A stretch of 64,000 bases of DNA from Anaerolineae bacterium (lineage in GTDB: Bacteria > Chloroflexota > Anaerolineae > Promineifilales > Promineifilaceae). The stretch is from positions 124,001 through 188,000 of the forward strand of contig JADLAX010000026.1 of the NCBI GenBank assembly GCA_020848035.1. The letters run 5' to 3'. The notes beneath the pieces were generated by a model. That model was not told where the DNA came from, ran no database searches, and saw only the letters and a list, made by a program, of their open reading frames with translations. This document shows, one piece after another, positions 24,971-32,496 of this stretch. The translations under genes and the position numbers were made by a program. Every line of letters starts with the position of its first letter. The first letter of the stretch is position 1.

Positions 24971-26734
24971 CTACTCCTCAATCGCCTCGTACTGCTCAAA
25001 GATGCGCCGGTAGGCCACCGAGGTAACCATCAGCTCATCATGGGTGCCGACGGCCTCCATGCGCCCCTTGCGCATCACCACCACCTTATCGGCCCAGCGA
25101 ATTTGGGACAGGCGGTGCGTGATCAGAAGCGTTGTCTGGTTGGCCGCGGCGCGCACAATCGCCTGCTGGATCTGGTCCTCCGTGGCGCTGTCCACCGCGC
25201 TGGTGGAATCGTCCAGGATCAGAACATGCGGTTTGGTCAGGAACGCCCGCGCCAGCGCCAGCCGCTGCCGCTGCCCGCCAGAGAGCGTCACGCCGCGCTC
25301 GCCAATCACCGTGTCGTAGCCATCCTTGAAGTGCATAATGAAGTCGTGGGCCTGGGCGGCTCTAGCGGCCGTTTCAATCATCTCGTGTGTCGCTTCCGGG
25401 CTGCCAAAAGCAATATTTTCGCCGATGGTGCGCGAGAACAAAAAGATGTCTTGCTCGATGATGGAGATTTGCCGCCGCAGTGCCGCCAGGTTCCACGCGC
25501 GCACATCCACACCGTCAACGAGGAGACGGCCGTTGGTCACATCATACGTCCGGTTAATCAGCTTGGCCAGCGTGCTTTTGCCCGACCCCGTCTGGCCCAC
25601 AATCGCCACCGTCTGGCCCGGTTCAATGGCAAAATCGATCGCTTGCAGCACGTCCGCTTCGCTCACGTAACCAAACGAGACGTTTTCAAAGCGCACCGAT
25701 CCTTTAATGTCCGCCTGGTGACCGGCGGCATTTTCGTCCAGCAGCGTCTCGGCATTCATCAGCTCCAAGATGCGCCGCGCCCCGGCCAGCCCCAACGACA
25801 CCCGCGAATACGCCAGCAGCGAGATAAAGGTGGGGAAACCAAACAAAGCCAGCAGCCCCATAAAACCGACCACGTCACCCACGGCAATCTGCCCCTGCTG
25901 GAACAAATACAGCGCGTGCAAAAAGCCCAACCCCTGGGTAATGCCCAGCAGCAGCAGCGGCAAAAAGCGGGCCTCAATGTTGCCCTGCTCCACGGCCGCA
26001 TCCCGGTACCCGCTGGCATTTTCGTTAAACAAACCAATTTCCTGCGTTTCCTGGGCCGTGCTTTTCACCAGCTCAATACCGTCGATCGCTTCAGCGAGAC
26101 GGCCGTTCATACTGCCAAACGCCCGCCGCACCCGATCCGCCACCCCTTGCAGCACCTTCAGATAGCGCATCACTGCCAAAATGTAGGTCACAATAAAAAA
26201 GAGCGGGGCGGCCGCCAGCTGTGGATGATATGTCGGGGCAATCAGCAGCGGCATGATCATGAAGTTGGCCGAACCGGCCACCAGGTTCACCCCCGGATTC
26301 ATCATCAGGTTCACTTCATGCACGTCGTTGGTAGCCCGGGCCATCGTGTCACCCACCGGCTGGAAATCGTGAAACGCAGTGCTTTTGCCCAACAAACTGA
26401 CGTACAGCTCCTCGCGCATATCGCGCTCCAGCCGTTCGCCCATGACCGCGCTGGAGAAGTTGCGCCCCAGCTGCAGCACCGCCCGCACCGTCTGGCTGAC
26501 AATCACCCCGAGAGCCATCAGCCCAATCGTGCGCAAATCCGGTGGCGACTCCAGCGCCGCGTCAAAAGCAATGCCAATCAGCACCGGCACAACGGCCGCT
26601 AACGCCGCATTGCCGAAAGCGCCAACCAGCATACTGGCGATAAGCAATTTATGGTGGGATAGGTGAGAAAAAACCCAGCGAGCGGTGGTACTTTTGTCAG
26701 TGGGCTGTGATCTATTAACGTCAAATTCACTCAA
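24971..26734 (-). CDS. ABC exporter half-transporter (TMD-NBD) with degenerate Walker B
   Basis: This 587-residue protein is an ABCB-type exporter: six helices in residues 25-310, then the nucleotide-binding domain. Motifs are Walker A 'GQTGSGKST' (380-388), Q-loop Q428, signature 'LSGGQRQR' (484-491), Walker B 'VLILDD' with D508-D509, and H540 in the H-loop. The catalytic Glu after Walker B is Asp (D509), the mark of the degenerate-site subunit in heterodimeric exporters such as TM287/288. No partner gene lies nearby. The substrate cannot be predicted. It is divergent from the P-loop kinase gene. Confidence 0.9.
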   Translation of the reverse strand: MSEFDVNRSQPTDKSTTARWVFSHLSHHKLLIASMLVGAFGNAALAAVVPVLIGIAFDAALESPPDLRTIGLMALGVIVSQTVRAVLQLGRNFSSAVMGERLERDMREELYVSLLGKSTAFHDFQPVGDTMARATNDVHEVNLMMNPGVNLVAGSANFMIMPLLIAPTYHPQLAAAPLFFIVTYILAVMRYLKVLQGVADRVRRAFGSMNGRLAEAIDGIELVKSTAQETQEIGLFNENASGYRDAAVEQGNIEARFLPLLLLGITQGLGFLHALYLFQQGQIAVGDVVGFMGLLALFGFPTFISLLAYSRVSLGLAGARRILELMNAETLLDENAAGHQADIKGSVRFENVSFGYVSEADVLQAIDFAIEPGQTVAIVGQTGSGKSTLAKLINRTYDVTNGRLLVDGVDVRAWNLAALRRQISIIEQDIFLFSRTIGENIAFGSPEATHEMIETAARAAQAHDFIMHFKDGYDTVIGERGVTLSGGQRQRLALARAFLTKPHVLILDDSTSAVDSATEDQIQQAIVRAAANQTTLLITHRLSQIRWADKVVVMRKGRMEAVGTHDELMVTSVAYRRIFEQYEAIEE

Positions 26735-26991
26735 AATTCGATCTCTTTGCTTTAGGATGACACCATCTTAGTTCAATTAAAATGTTGTCTTTTACTACTT
26801 CATTTCATCAACAACCAGACAACACAGCTTGTTCATACACTGGTAGTTCTATGAGCATTCAAAATAGTTTAAGCAGTGATATTCGGTGGACGCAGCCATT
26901 GGCTCCCGTTACAACCCAAACCAATTATCGCACAGCGCAAACGTTTAAGCATATTGGACATTTTAAAGGCCCGTGGGAGGGCACAATCAAG

Positions 26992-27585
26992 ATGAAGCGC
27001 GTACTCATCATCGGCTCAAGCGGCTCCGGCAAGTCAACGCTAGCGCGCCAATTGGGAGCCAAACTAGAACTACCCGTAGTCCATCTCGACCGCCATTACT
27101 GGCATCCTGGCTGGATTGGTACCCCTGAACCAGAATGGCAGCGGGAAGTCTCCCGATTGGTGCAGCGAGAGGAGTGGATTATCGACGGCAATTATCGCAG
27201 CACGCTGGAAATGCGACTGGAAGCGGCCGATTCCGTTGTGTTTTTGGATCTACCCCCCTGGATTTGCGCCCTACGCGCCGTCAAGCGGCGGATTCAATAT
27301 CACAACCGCCCCCGCCCCGACATCGCCGACGGCTGCAAGGAACCGCTGCTGGACCCCCAGCTCATCCAATTTATCCGCCACGTGTTGAGCTACCCCGACC
27401 GTGCCAAACCGTACGTCATGAGCCAGCTCACGGCCATCGCCAACGAGAAGCATGTGGTGCTGCTGCAATCTACCAAAGACGTCAACAACTTCCTCAGCGC
27501 GCCGCAGGATTATCCTTCGCTGAACCTGGTACGCAGCCGCCAGATTACCGCCAAGCCGCAAATGGCCCAACTAAACCTGGACTAA
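26992..27585 (+). CDS. P-loop kinase of the adenylate-kinase-like / FlaR topology-modulation family
   Basis: This 197-residue protein has Walker A 'GSSGSGKST' at about residues 8-16, 'VVHLDRHYWHPGW' (the family's substrate-binding segment) and 'WIIDGNYRSTL', which together are typical of 'topology modulation' or shikimate/adenylate-kinase-like P-loop proteins. The substrate is unknown. I start at ATG 26992: the open frame runs back to 26782, but that stretch has atypical composition and is not part of the family. The stop overlaps the convergent ThpR gene by 4 bases. A decayed relative lies at 24582. Confidence 0.8.
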   Translation: MKRVLIIGSSGSGKSTLARQLGAKLELPVVHLDRHYWHPGWIGTPEPEWQREVSRLVQREEWIIDGNYRSTLEMRLEAADSVVFLDLPPWICALRAVKRRIQYHNRPRPDIADGCKEPLLDPQLIQFIRHVLSYPDRAKPYVMSQLTAIANEKHVVLLQSTKDVNNFLSAPQDYPSLNLVRSRQITAKPQMAQLNLD

Positions 27586-28154
27586 TTGCCCCGTCCCAAA
27601 TAGGCCACATGCCGCACGGTGTAAACCGGGCCAGACGGCCGTAATTCACTCTGCACCAGCTGAACGGCCGTCACCATCATACCCAACTCCGCCAACCGCA
27701 CCGACCAATCCAACTCCTGCACCCGGCTCCCATCCTTCACCCGCCCCAGGGTGATGTGTGGACTAAACGGCCGTTCCTCCCGCACCCACCCCAGCTGCAC
27801 CACCCGATCTTCCAACCCGGCCTGCATCGCCTGCAAAACGGCCAATTCCCCCGCCAACCCGGCCCAGACCACCCGCGGTCGCTTGCGGTTGGGGAACGCC
27901 CCCAGCCCGTCCAGCCGCAGGTGAAACGCCGGATGGCGCGCCGTGAGCTGAGAGAGTTGGTCTTGCAACGTGGGCAGTTGGGCGACGGCCGTATCCCCCA
28001 AAAAGCGCAGCGTCAGGTGCATCTGTGCCCGATCAACCCAGCGCACCGCCGGATCGGGCACGTTTTTGGACAGGCGAACGGCCGTTTCCGCCAGCACATC
28101 CTTCACCACGTCCGGTAGTTCAATCGCCATAAACAGTCGAATTTTTTGGTTCAT
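27582..28154 (-). CDS. thpR: RNA 2',3'-cyclic phosphodiesterase (LigT/2H family)
   Basis: This 190-residue 2H phosphoesterase has two HxT motifs, 'HLTLRFLG' at about residue 46 and 'HITLGRVKD' at about residue 133, which form the catalytic pair. The enzyme opens 2',3'-cyclic phosphate RNA ends to 2'-phosphates. The N-terminal 'IRLFMAIELPD' is typical of ThpR. It is convergent with the P-loop kinase gene, with the two stops overlapping. The 3' part of the gene contains several ACGGCCGT copies. Confidence 0.9.
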   Translation of the reverse strand: MNQKIRLFMAIELPDVVKDVLAETAVRLSKNVPDPAVRWVDRAQMHLTLRFLGDTAVAQLPTLQDQLSQLTARHPAFHLRLDGLGAFPNRKRPRVVWAGLAGELAVLQAMQAGLEDRVVQLGWVREERPFSPHITLGRVKDGSRVQELDWSVRLAELGMMVTAVQLVQSELRPSGPVYTVRHVAYLGRGN

Positions 28155-28425
28155 GCCCCAATTTTACCCCGGCTGGAGCAAGAAAATCACGAATTTGACG
28201 AATAGACGAATGGCACCAATATATTTTTGAATCCATTCGTGCGATTTGTTCATTCGCTCCATTCGTGTTTCTCTCCTACGCGAACAAAATGTGACACTGT
28301 GGCAAAATACGTGTCCAATGAAACGCACGGCCGTTGCAACGTTGGCGCGTTCCTTGCGTAAACAGGACGAACCGGCACAGGGTGAAGACATGCTTCACTG
28401 TTTCACCTTTTGGATTTTGTAGCGA
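28155..28425. other. Intergenic region with CGAATGG/CATTCG words; no gene seen
   Basis: Between the divergent thpR and SWIM genes lie repeated words 'GACGAAT' and, inverted, 'CCATTCGTG' (28180-28270), which can pair. One ACGGCCGT copy is at about 28327. No promoter of good quality could be placed. Confidence 0.6.
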
Positions 28426-29718
28426 ATGAATTGGACCACTGAACAAATATTGGGTCTGGCACCTGATCAATTTACCCTCCGCGCGGCGCGCAGCACGGCC
28501 GAACCAGAACGCTGGACCGCCCTGCACCACGACGGCCGTCTGCTCTGGGCCATCTTCCCCAACGGCAGCGCCAAAACGGCTGAAACGGCCGTTCACCTGC
28601 CCAGCCACACCTACACCTGCACCTGCAACAGCCGCAAAACCCCCTGCCGCCACACCGTCGCCCTGCTGCTGCTCTGGCACGAAAACCGCCCGGCGTTTAC
28701 CGCCCAGCCCGCCCCACGCACCCTGGCCGCCCGCGCCAACCGGCACACCATCGCCAGCCAACGGCCGTTGCGCCACAGCTACTCCCTGGACACCCAACTG
28801 GCCCACCTGCAAACCGGCCTCAACGAGCTCGCGCTGTGGCTCACCGACCTGGTACGCCACGGTCTGGCCCGCCTGCCCGACCGCCCCAAAAGTTACTGGC
28901 ACACCATGGCCGATCGGCTGGTAGACGCCCAGGCCCCCACCCTGGCCCTGGAGCTGCGCCGCCTGGCCACGGTCCCCACAGCCCAACCCAACTGGCCCGA
29001 GGCTTACCTCCAGCGGCTGGGCCAGCTGCACCTCATCATCCAGGGCTTCCGCCACTTCGACCAGCTTCCTGCCACCACCCAGGCCGATTTGCAAACGGCC
29101 GTTGGCTGGCTGCCCCCGCCCCACAACGACACACCCCCCAGCACCGACCGCTGGCTGGTGCTGGGCCGCCAGCAGGAAGTTCTGGGCAGCCAGACGCACC
29201 ACTTCACCTGGCTGTGGGGGCAAGACAGCCAGCGCCCCGCCCAGCTCATCGAGTTGGCCGCCGCGGCCCGCCCCGAAGGGCGCTGCCTGCCCACCGGCAC
29301 CGTCTGGCACGGTGCGCTGCACTTTTTACCCGGCAGCTGGCCGCTGCTGGCCACCCGTCAGGGCGATTTTGGGGCCGAGGCAACGGCCGTTTACCCCCAC
29401 GGCTTCCCCACCATTCACGATGCCACCCAGGCGCACAGCCAGGCCCTGGCCCACAACCCGTGGCTGCCCGCCTTCCCCATGCTGCTGCACAACGTCCTGC
29501 CCCACCACGCCAACGACACGTGGCAGCTGCTGGATCGCCACGGCACCACCCTGCCGCTGCCCGACAAATTTGGCCACGGCTGGCACCTGGCCGCCCTGGC
29601 CGGTGGTGCGCCTTCGCTCACGCTGTTTGGCGTGTGGCAGAACCATATCCTGCACCCCCTCAGCGTTTGCCACGCAGGCGTCTGGCACGATGTACACACC
29701 TGGCGAGGCATTCGATGA
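28426..29718 (+). CDS. SWIM zinc-finger protein, first gene of the MoxR-vWA cassette
   Basis: This is a 430-residue protein. The SWIM zinc finger is C65-x-C67-x6-C74-x-H76 in 'YTCTCNSRKTPCRHTVAL', within the first 80 residues. The remaining 340 residues are mostly helical and beta segments without a recognised catalytic motif; a second possible metal site is not evident. SWIM domains bind nucleic acid or protein. In other bacteria such a protein precedes DUF5691, a MoxR ATPase, DUF5682 and a vWA protein, exactly as here. The stop overlaps the next start as ATGA, so the two are cotranslated. Confidence 0.85.
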   Translation: MNWTTEQILGLAPDQFTLRAARSTAEPERWTALHHDGRLLWAIFPNGSAKTAETAVHLPSHTYTCTCNSRKTPCRHTVALLLLWHENRPAFTAQPAPRTLAARANRHTIASQRPLRHSYSLDTQLAHLQTGLNELALWLTDLVRHGLARLPDRPKSYWHTMADRLVDAQAPTLALELRRLATVPTAQPNWPEAYLQRLGQLHLIIQGFRHFDQLPATTQADLQTAVGWLPPPHNDTPPSTDRWLVLGRQQEVLGSQTHHFTWLWGQDSQRPAQLIELAAAARPEGRCLPTGTVWHGALHFLPGSWPLLATRQGDFGAEATAVYPHGFPTIHDATQAHSQALAHNPWLPAFPMLLHNVLPHHANDTWQLLDRHGTTLPLPDKFGHGWHLAALAGGAPSLTLFGVWQNHILHPLSVCHAGVWHDVHTWRGIR

Positions 29719-31271
29719 GCACAATCCCGACCTGGCCCGACCTGGTGAAAACGGCCCTCCTCGGCACGCAGCACGCCGAACTGCCAGCTGCTTCTGGGGC
29801 AACGGCCGTTGATCACCTCATCGCCCAACTGCCCCGCCACGATGCAGCCGCCGCCGTGCTGGCCGCCGCCGGGGCCGTTGCCCTGCACCGGCAGACGGGC
29901 TGGGTGCCCGCCCACACCGCACCACCCGCACCGGTGCCCCAGCCGCCTGACCTGCCCATCTGCTCACCACAAATTGCCCGCCAGATCGAGCTGCTGCTCG
30001 AAGGTGCCCACGCCAGCCTGCTGCCAGAGATGCTGGATGCCCTGGCCCAAACCGGCCATCGGGTACCCGAATTTTTACTGCCCAACCTGCTGGACAAAGG
30101 GGTAAAACTGGCGGCAATACGGCCGTCACTCCTCCCGCTCCTGGGCTGGCATGGCCGCTGGTTGGCCAGCCAACACCCCGCCTGGCGTTACGCCGCGCCG
30201 GAGCTGGACACCTGGGCGGGCTTGCTGGCCGAGTGGAAAACGGCCAATGCCAGCCAACGCCTGGCCCTGCTGCGCCAGCTGCGCCAGACTCAGCCGGAAC
30301 GCGGCCGCCAGCTGCTGGAACACACCTGGAAGAGTGATGCCGACGCCAGCCGCTTGCAGCTCATCAAAGTGCTGGACGTGAACTTGAGCCAGGCCGACGA
30401 ACCTTTCCTGGAAGCCGCCCTGGACGATCGCACCCACTTTGTGCGCCAGGCGGCCGCCGATCTGCTGGCCGGCCTGCCGCATTCCCGGCTGGCGCAGCGT
30501 GTGACACACTACGCCGCCGCCCTGCTGCGCTGGACGCCGCGCGGCAAACACGCCATCACCGTCACCTTTCCCGACGACTACACCCCGGCGATGAAGCGCG
30601 ATGGGCTGCTGGTTGTGGCGGGCGGCGACCTGGCCAAAACACGCTCGCGTCAGCTGACGCAGTTTGTCGGCCGTGTGCCGCTGCACGTTTGGACCGAGCC
30701 GTGGCGGCGCACGCCCGAAGAGATTGCCGAAGCGGCCCTGCTCAGCGCCTGGCCGCGCACGCTGGTGGCCGGTTTCACCACTGCCGCCGTTCGTCAGAAA
30801 GATGTCGCCTGGGCCGAGGCGCTGATTGTGGGTAATGGGTTCAGTACGGCCGTTGCCCGCCTCGTCACCCTCTTGCCGCCAGACACCTGCTTCCGCCTCA
30901 TGCAGCAAGCCGCCGACGTGGACACCGGCCTACAGCGTGACGATCCGCTGTTCATCTTTTTGCAGCACTGGCAACAGCCCTGGTCGGCGGCGATGAGCCA
31001 GTTCTGGATCGACCTGTTTGCCCAACACCTGGCCCAGCACAAGGACCAAAACCCCGAACCCACGCTGAACAACCTGTTGAAGCGTTTTGGCCAGCGGTGT
31101 GACCCGGCATTGGCGGAAACGGCCGTAACCCAGCTCACCCTCCCCGGCCTCAACCCCGCCTGGCAAAAAACCGTACACGATCTCTGCCAAACCCTCCACC
31201 TCCGCCGCACCCTCCTGGCAGAAATTGGGAATCTGAATAGGACACAGATGAACACTGATAAACACAGATAA
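29715..31271 (+). CDS. DUF5691-family protein with HEAT-like helical repeats
   Basis: This 518-residue protein begins 'PTWPDLVKTALLGT', the usual opening of DUF5691 proteins. The middle (about 200-330) is a run of helix pairs ('LQLIKVLDVNLSQADEPFLE', 'RTHFVRQAAADLLAGLP') like HEAT repeats, suggesting a scaffold. Start ATG 29715 gives an ATGA overlap with the SWIM gene; the much longer upstream frame is a shadow of that gene. The last 13 residues ('NRTQMNTDKHR' at the end) are encoded by an intergenic word repeat that has run into the gene. It belongs to the five-gene cassette. Confidence 0.8.
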   Translation: MSTIPTWPDLVKTALLGTQHAELPAASGATAVDHLIAQLPRHDAAAAVLAAAGAVALHRQTGWVPAHTAPPAPVPQPPDLPICSPQIARQIELLLEGAHASLLPEMLDALAQTGHRVPEFLLPNLLDKGVKLAAIRPSLLPLLGWHGRWLASQHPAWRYAAPELDTWAGLLAEWKTANASQRLALLRQLRQTQPERGRQLLEHTWKSDADASRLQLIKVLDVNLSQADEPFLEAALDDRTHFVRQAAADLLAGLPHSRLAQRVTHYAAALLRWTPRGKHAITVTFPDDYTPAMKRDGLLVVAGGDLAKTRSRQLTQFVGRVPLHVWTEPWRRTPEEIAEAALLSAWPRTLVAGFTTAAVRQKDVAWAEALIVGNGFSTAVARLVTLLPPDTCFRLMQQAADVDTGLQRDDPLFIFLQHWQQPWSAAMSQFWIDLFAQHLAQHKDQNPEPTLNNLLKRFGQRCDPALAETAVTQLTLPGLNPAWQKTVHDLCQTLHLRRTLLAEIGNLNRTQMNTDKHR

Positions 31272-31309
31272 AACAAAAAATCAGTGTAAATCTGTGTTTA
31301 TCAGTGTTC
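31250..31309. repeat. 20-bp perfect hairpin from AACACTGATAAACACAG words
   Basis: GAACACTGATAAACACAGAT (31250-31269) and its exact reverse complement (31290-31309) enclose a 20-base loop. The left arm is inside the end of the DUF5691 gene and the right arm ends about 18 bases before the MoxR start codon, next to its ribosome-binding site. Related words recur at 36030-36105. Confidence 0.85.
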
Positions 31310-31327
31310 AATTTTAGGAGAAGAACT

Positions 31328-32407
31328 ATGGAATCAATTTTACGCGCCCATGCCGAGCAGCAGTTTGCCGCCGAGCTGTACGAACTGGAACAGGCTGACC
31401 GTCGTCCCCGGCCCACCAACTGGCGGCTTTCGCCCTGGGCGGTGGCCACCTACATTTTGGGCGGCACGCTGGACAACGGCTTTGCCATCGCGCCAAAATA
31501 TATTGGCAACGGCCGTCTCATCGAAATCGCCATCGCCACCCTCACCACCGACCGCGCCTTGCTGCTCATGGGCATCCCCGGCACCGGCAAAACCTGGGTC
31601 TCCGAGCACCTCGCCGCCGCCATTTCCGGCGACTCCACCCTGCTGGTGCAAGGCACCGCCGGGACCAGCGAAGAAGCAATTCGCTACGGCTGGAACTACG
31701 CCAGCCTCATCGCCAAAGGCCCCACGGCCGAAGCCCTGGTACCCAGCCCACTCATGCTGGCTATGCGCAGTGGGCGCATTGCCCGCGTAGAGGAGCTCAC
31801 CCGCATCCCCGCCGATGTGCAGGACGCCCTCATCACCATCCTGTCCGAAAAGCTGCTGCCCATCCCCGAGCTCAACCAGGAAGTCCAGGCGATCAAAGGA
31901 TTCAACGTCATCGCCACGGCCAACGACCGGGACCGCGGCGTCAACGACCTCAGCAGCGCCCTCAAGCGCCGCTTCAACACCGTTGTGCTGCCCCTGCCCG
32001 CCACCGCCGCCGAAGAAGTGACCATCGTGCAGCAGCGCGTGCACAGCCTGGGCCAGGCGCTGGAGCTGCCGGCCGAACCGCCCGCCCTGGCCGAAATTCG
32101 CCGCGTCGTCACCATTTTCCGCGAGCTGCGCCAGGGCATGACCGAAAACGGCAAAGCCAAGCTCAAGTCGCCCAGCAGCACGCTCAGTACCGCCGAAGCG
32201 ATTTCCGTCATCAACAGCGGGCTGGCGCTGGCGGGTCACTTTGGCGATGGCGTTCTGCGGGCCAACGACATGGCCGCCAGCCTCACCGGAGCCATCGTCA
32301 AAGACCCCATCCACGACACCGTCATCTGGCGCGAATACCTGGAAACCATCGTGCGCGAACGGGATGAGTGGGGGGATTTGTATCAGGCGTGCCGCGCTTT
32401 GATCTGA
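31328..32407 (+). CDS. MoxR-type AAA+ ATPase of the cassette
   Basis: This 359-residue AAA+ protein has Walker A 'GIPGTGKT' (82-89), the Walker B equivalent 'IARVEELTRI' (151-160), sensor 1 in 'NVIATANDRDRG' and the arginine finger region 'ALKRRFN' (211-217). The helix-2 insert typical of MoxR follows 'AGTSEEAIRYGWNY'. MoxR ATPases act as chaperones that remodel or insert cofactors into partners and nearly always work with a vWA protein, which is present two genes downstream. TTAGGAG precedes the ATG. The 3' gap holds a word-repeat hairpin. Confidence 0.9.
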   Translation: MESILRAHAEQQFAAELYELEQADRRPRPTNWRLSPWAVATYILGGTLDNGFAIAPKYIGNGRLIEIAIATLTTDRALLLMGIPGTGKTWVSEHLAAAISGDSTLLVQGTAGTSEEAIRYGWNYASLIAKGPTAEALVPSPLMLAMRSGRIARVEELTRIPADVQDALITILSEKLLPIPELNQEVQAIKGFNVIATANDRDRGVNDLSSALKRRFNTVVLPLPATAAEEVTIVQQRVHSLGQALELPAEPPALAEIRRVVTIFRELRQGMTENGKAKLKSPSSTLSTAEAISVINSGLALAGHFGDGVLRANDMAASLTGAIVKDPIHDTVIWREYLETIVRERDEWGDLYQACRALI

Positions 32408-32417
32408 AGGGGTGAGC

Positions 32418-32461
32418 GGGTGAAGGGGTGAACGGGTGAAAAATGCATCACCCCTTCACCC
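32418..32461. repeat. 14-bp hairpin from GGGTGAAGGGGTGA words
   Basis: GGGTGAAGGGGTGA (32418-32431) pairs with its exact reverse complement (32448-32461) across 16 bases. It lies between the MoxR and DUF5682 genes. Words of the same kind, in the CACCCC orientation, fill 4440-4505. Confidence 0.8.
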
Positions 32462-32496
32462 GGTCACCCTGTCATTTTCACAGATTAGAAACAACC

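Noticed and set aside
24536..26602. 688-codon plus-strand ORF opposite the ABC transporter
   Set aside because: Composition is typical of an antisense shadow (many His, Arg and Gln), and the minus strand has all ABC motifs.
26782..26991. 70-codon N-terminal extension of the P-loop kinase
   Set aside because: Low-GC, polar, not part of the family; a better start with GGGAGGG upstream exists at 26992.
28836..29714. Long in-frame extension upstream of the DUF5691 start
   Set aside because: It is the second frame of the SWIM gene, rich in Pro and Arg; the ATGA-coupled start at 29715 is better.
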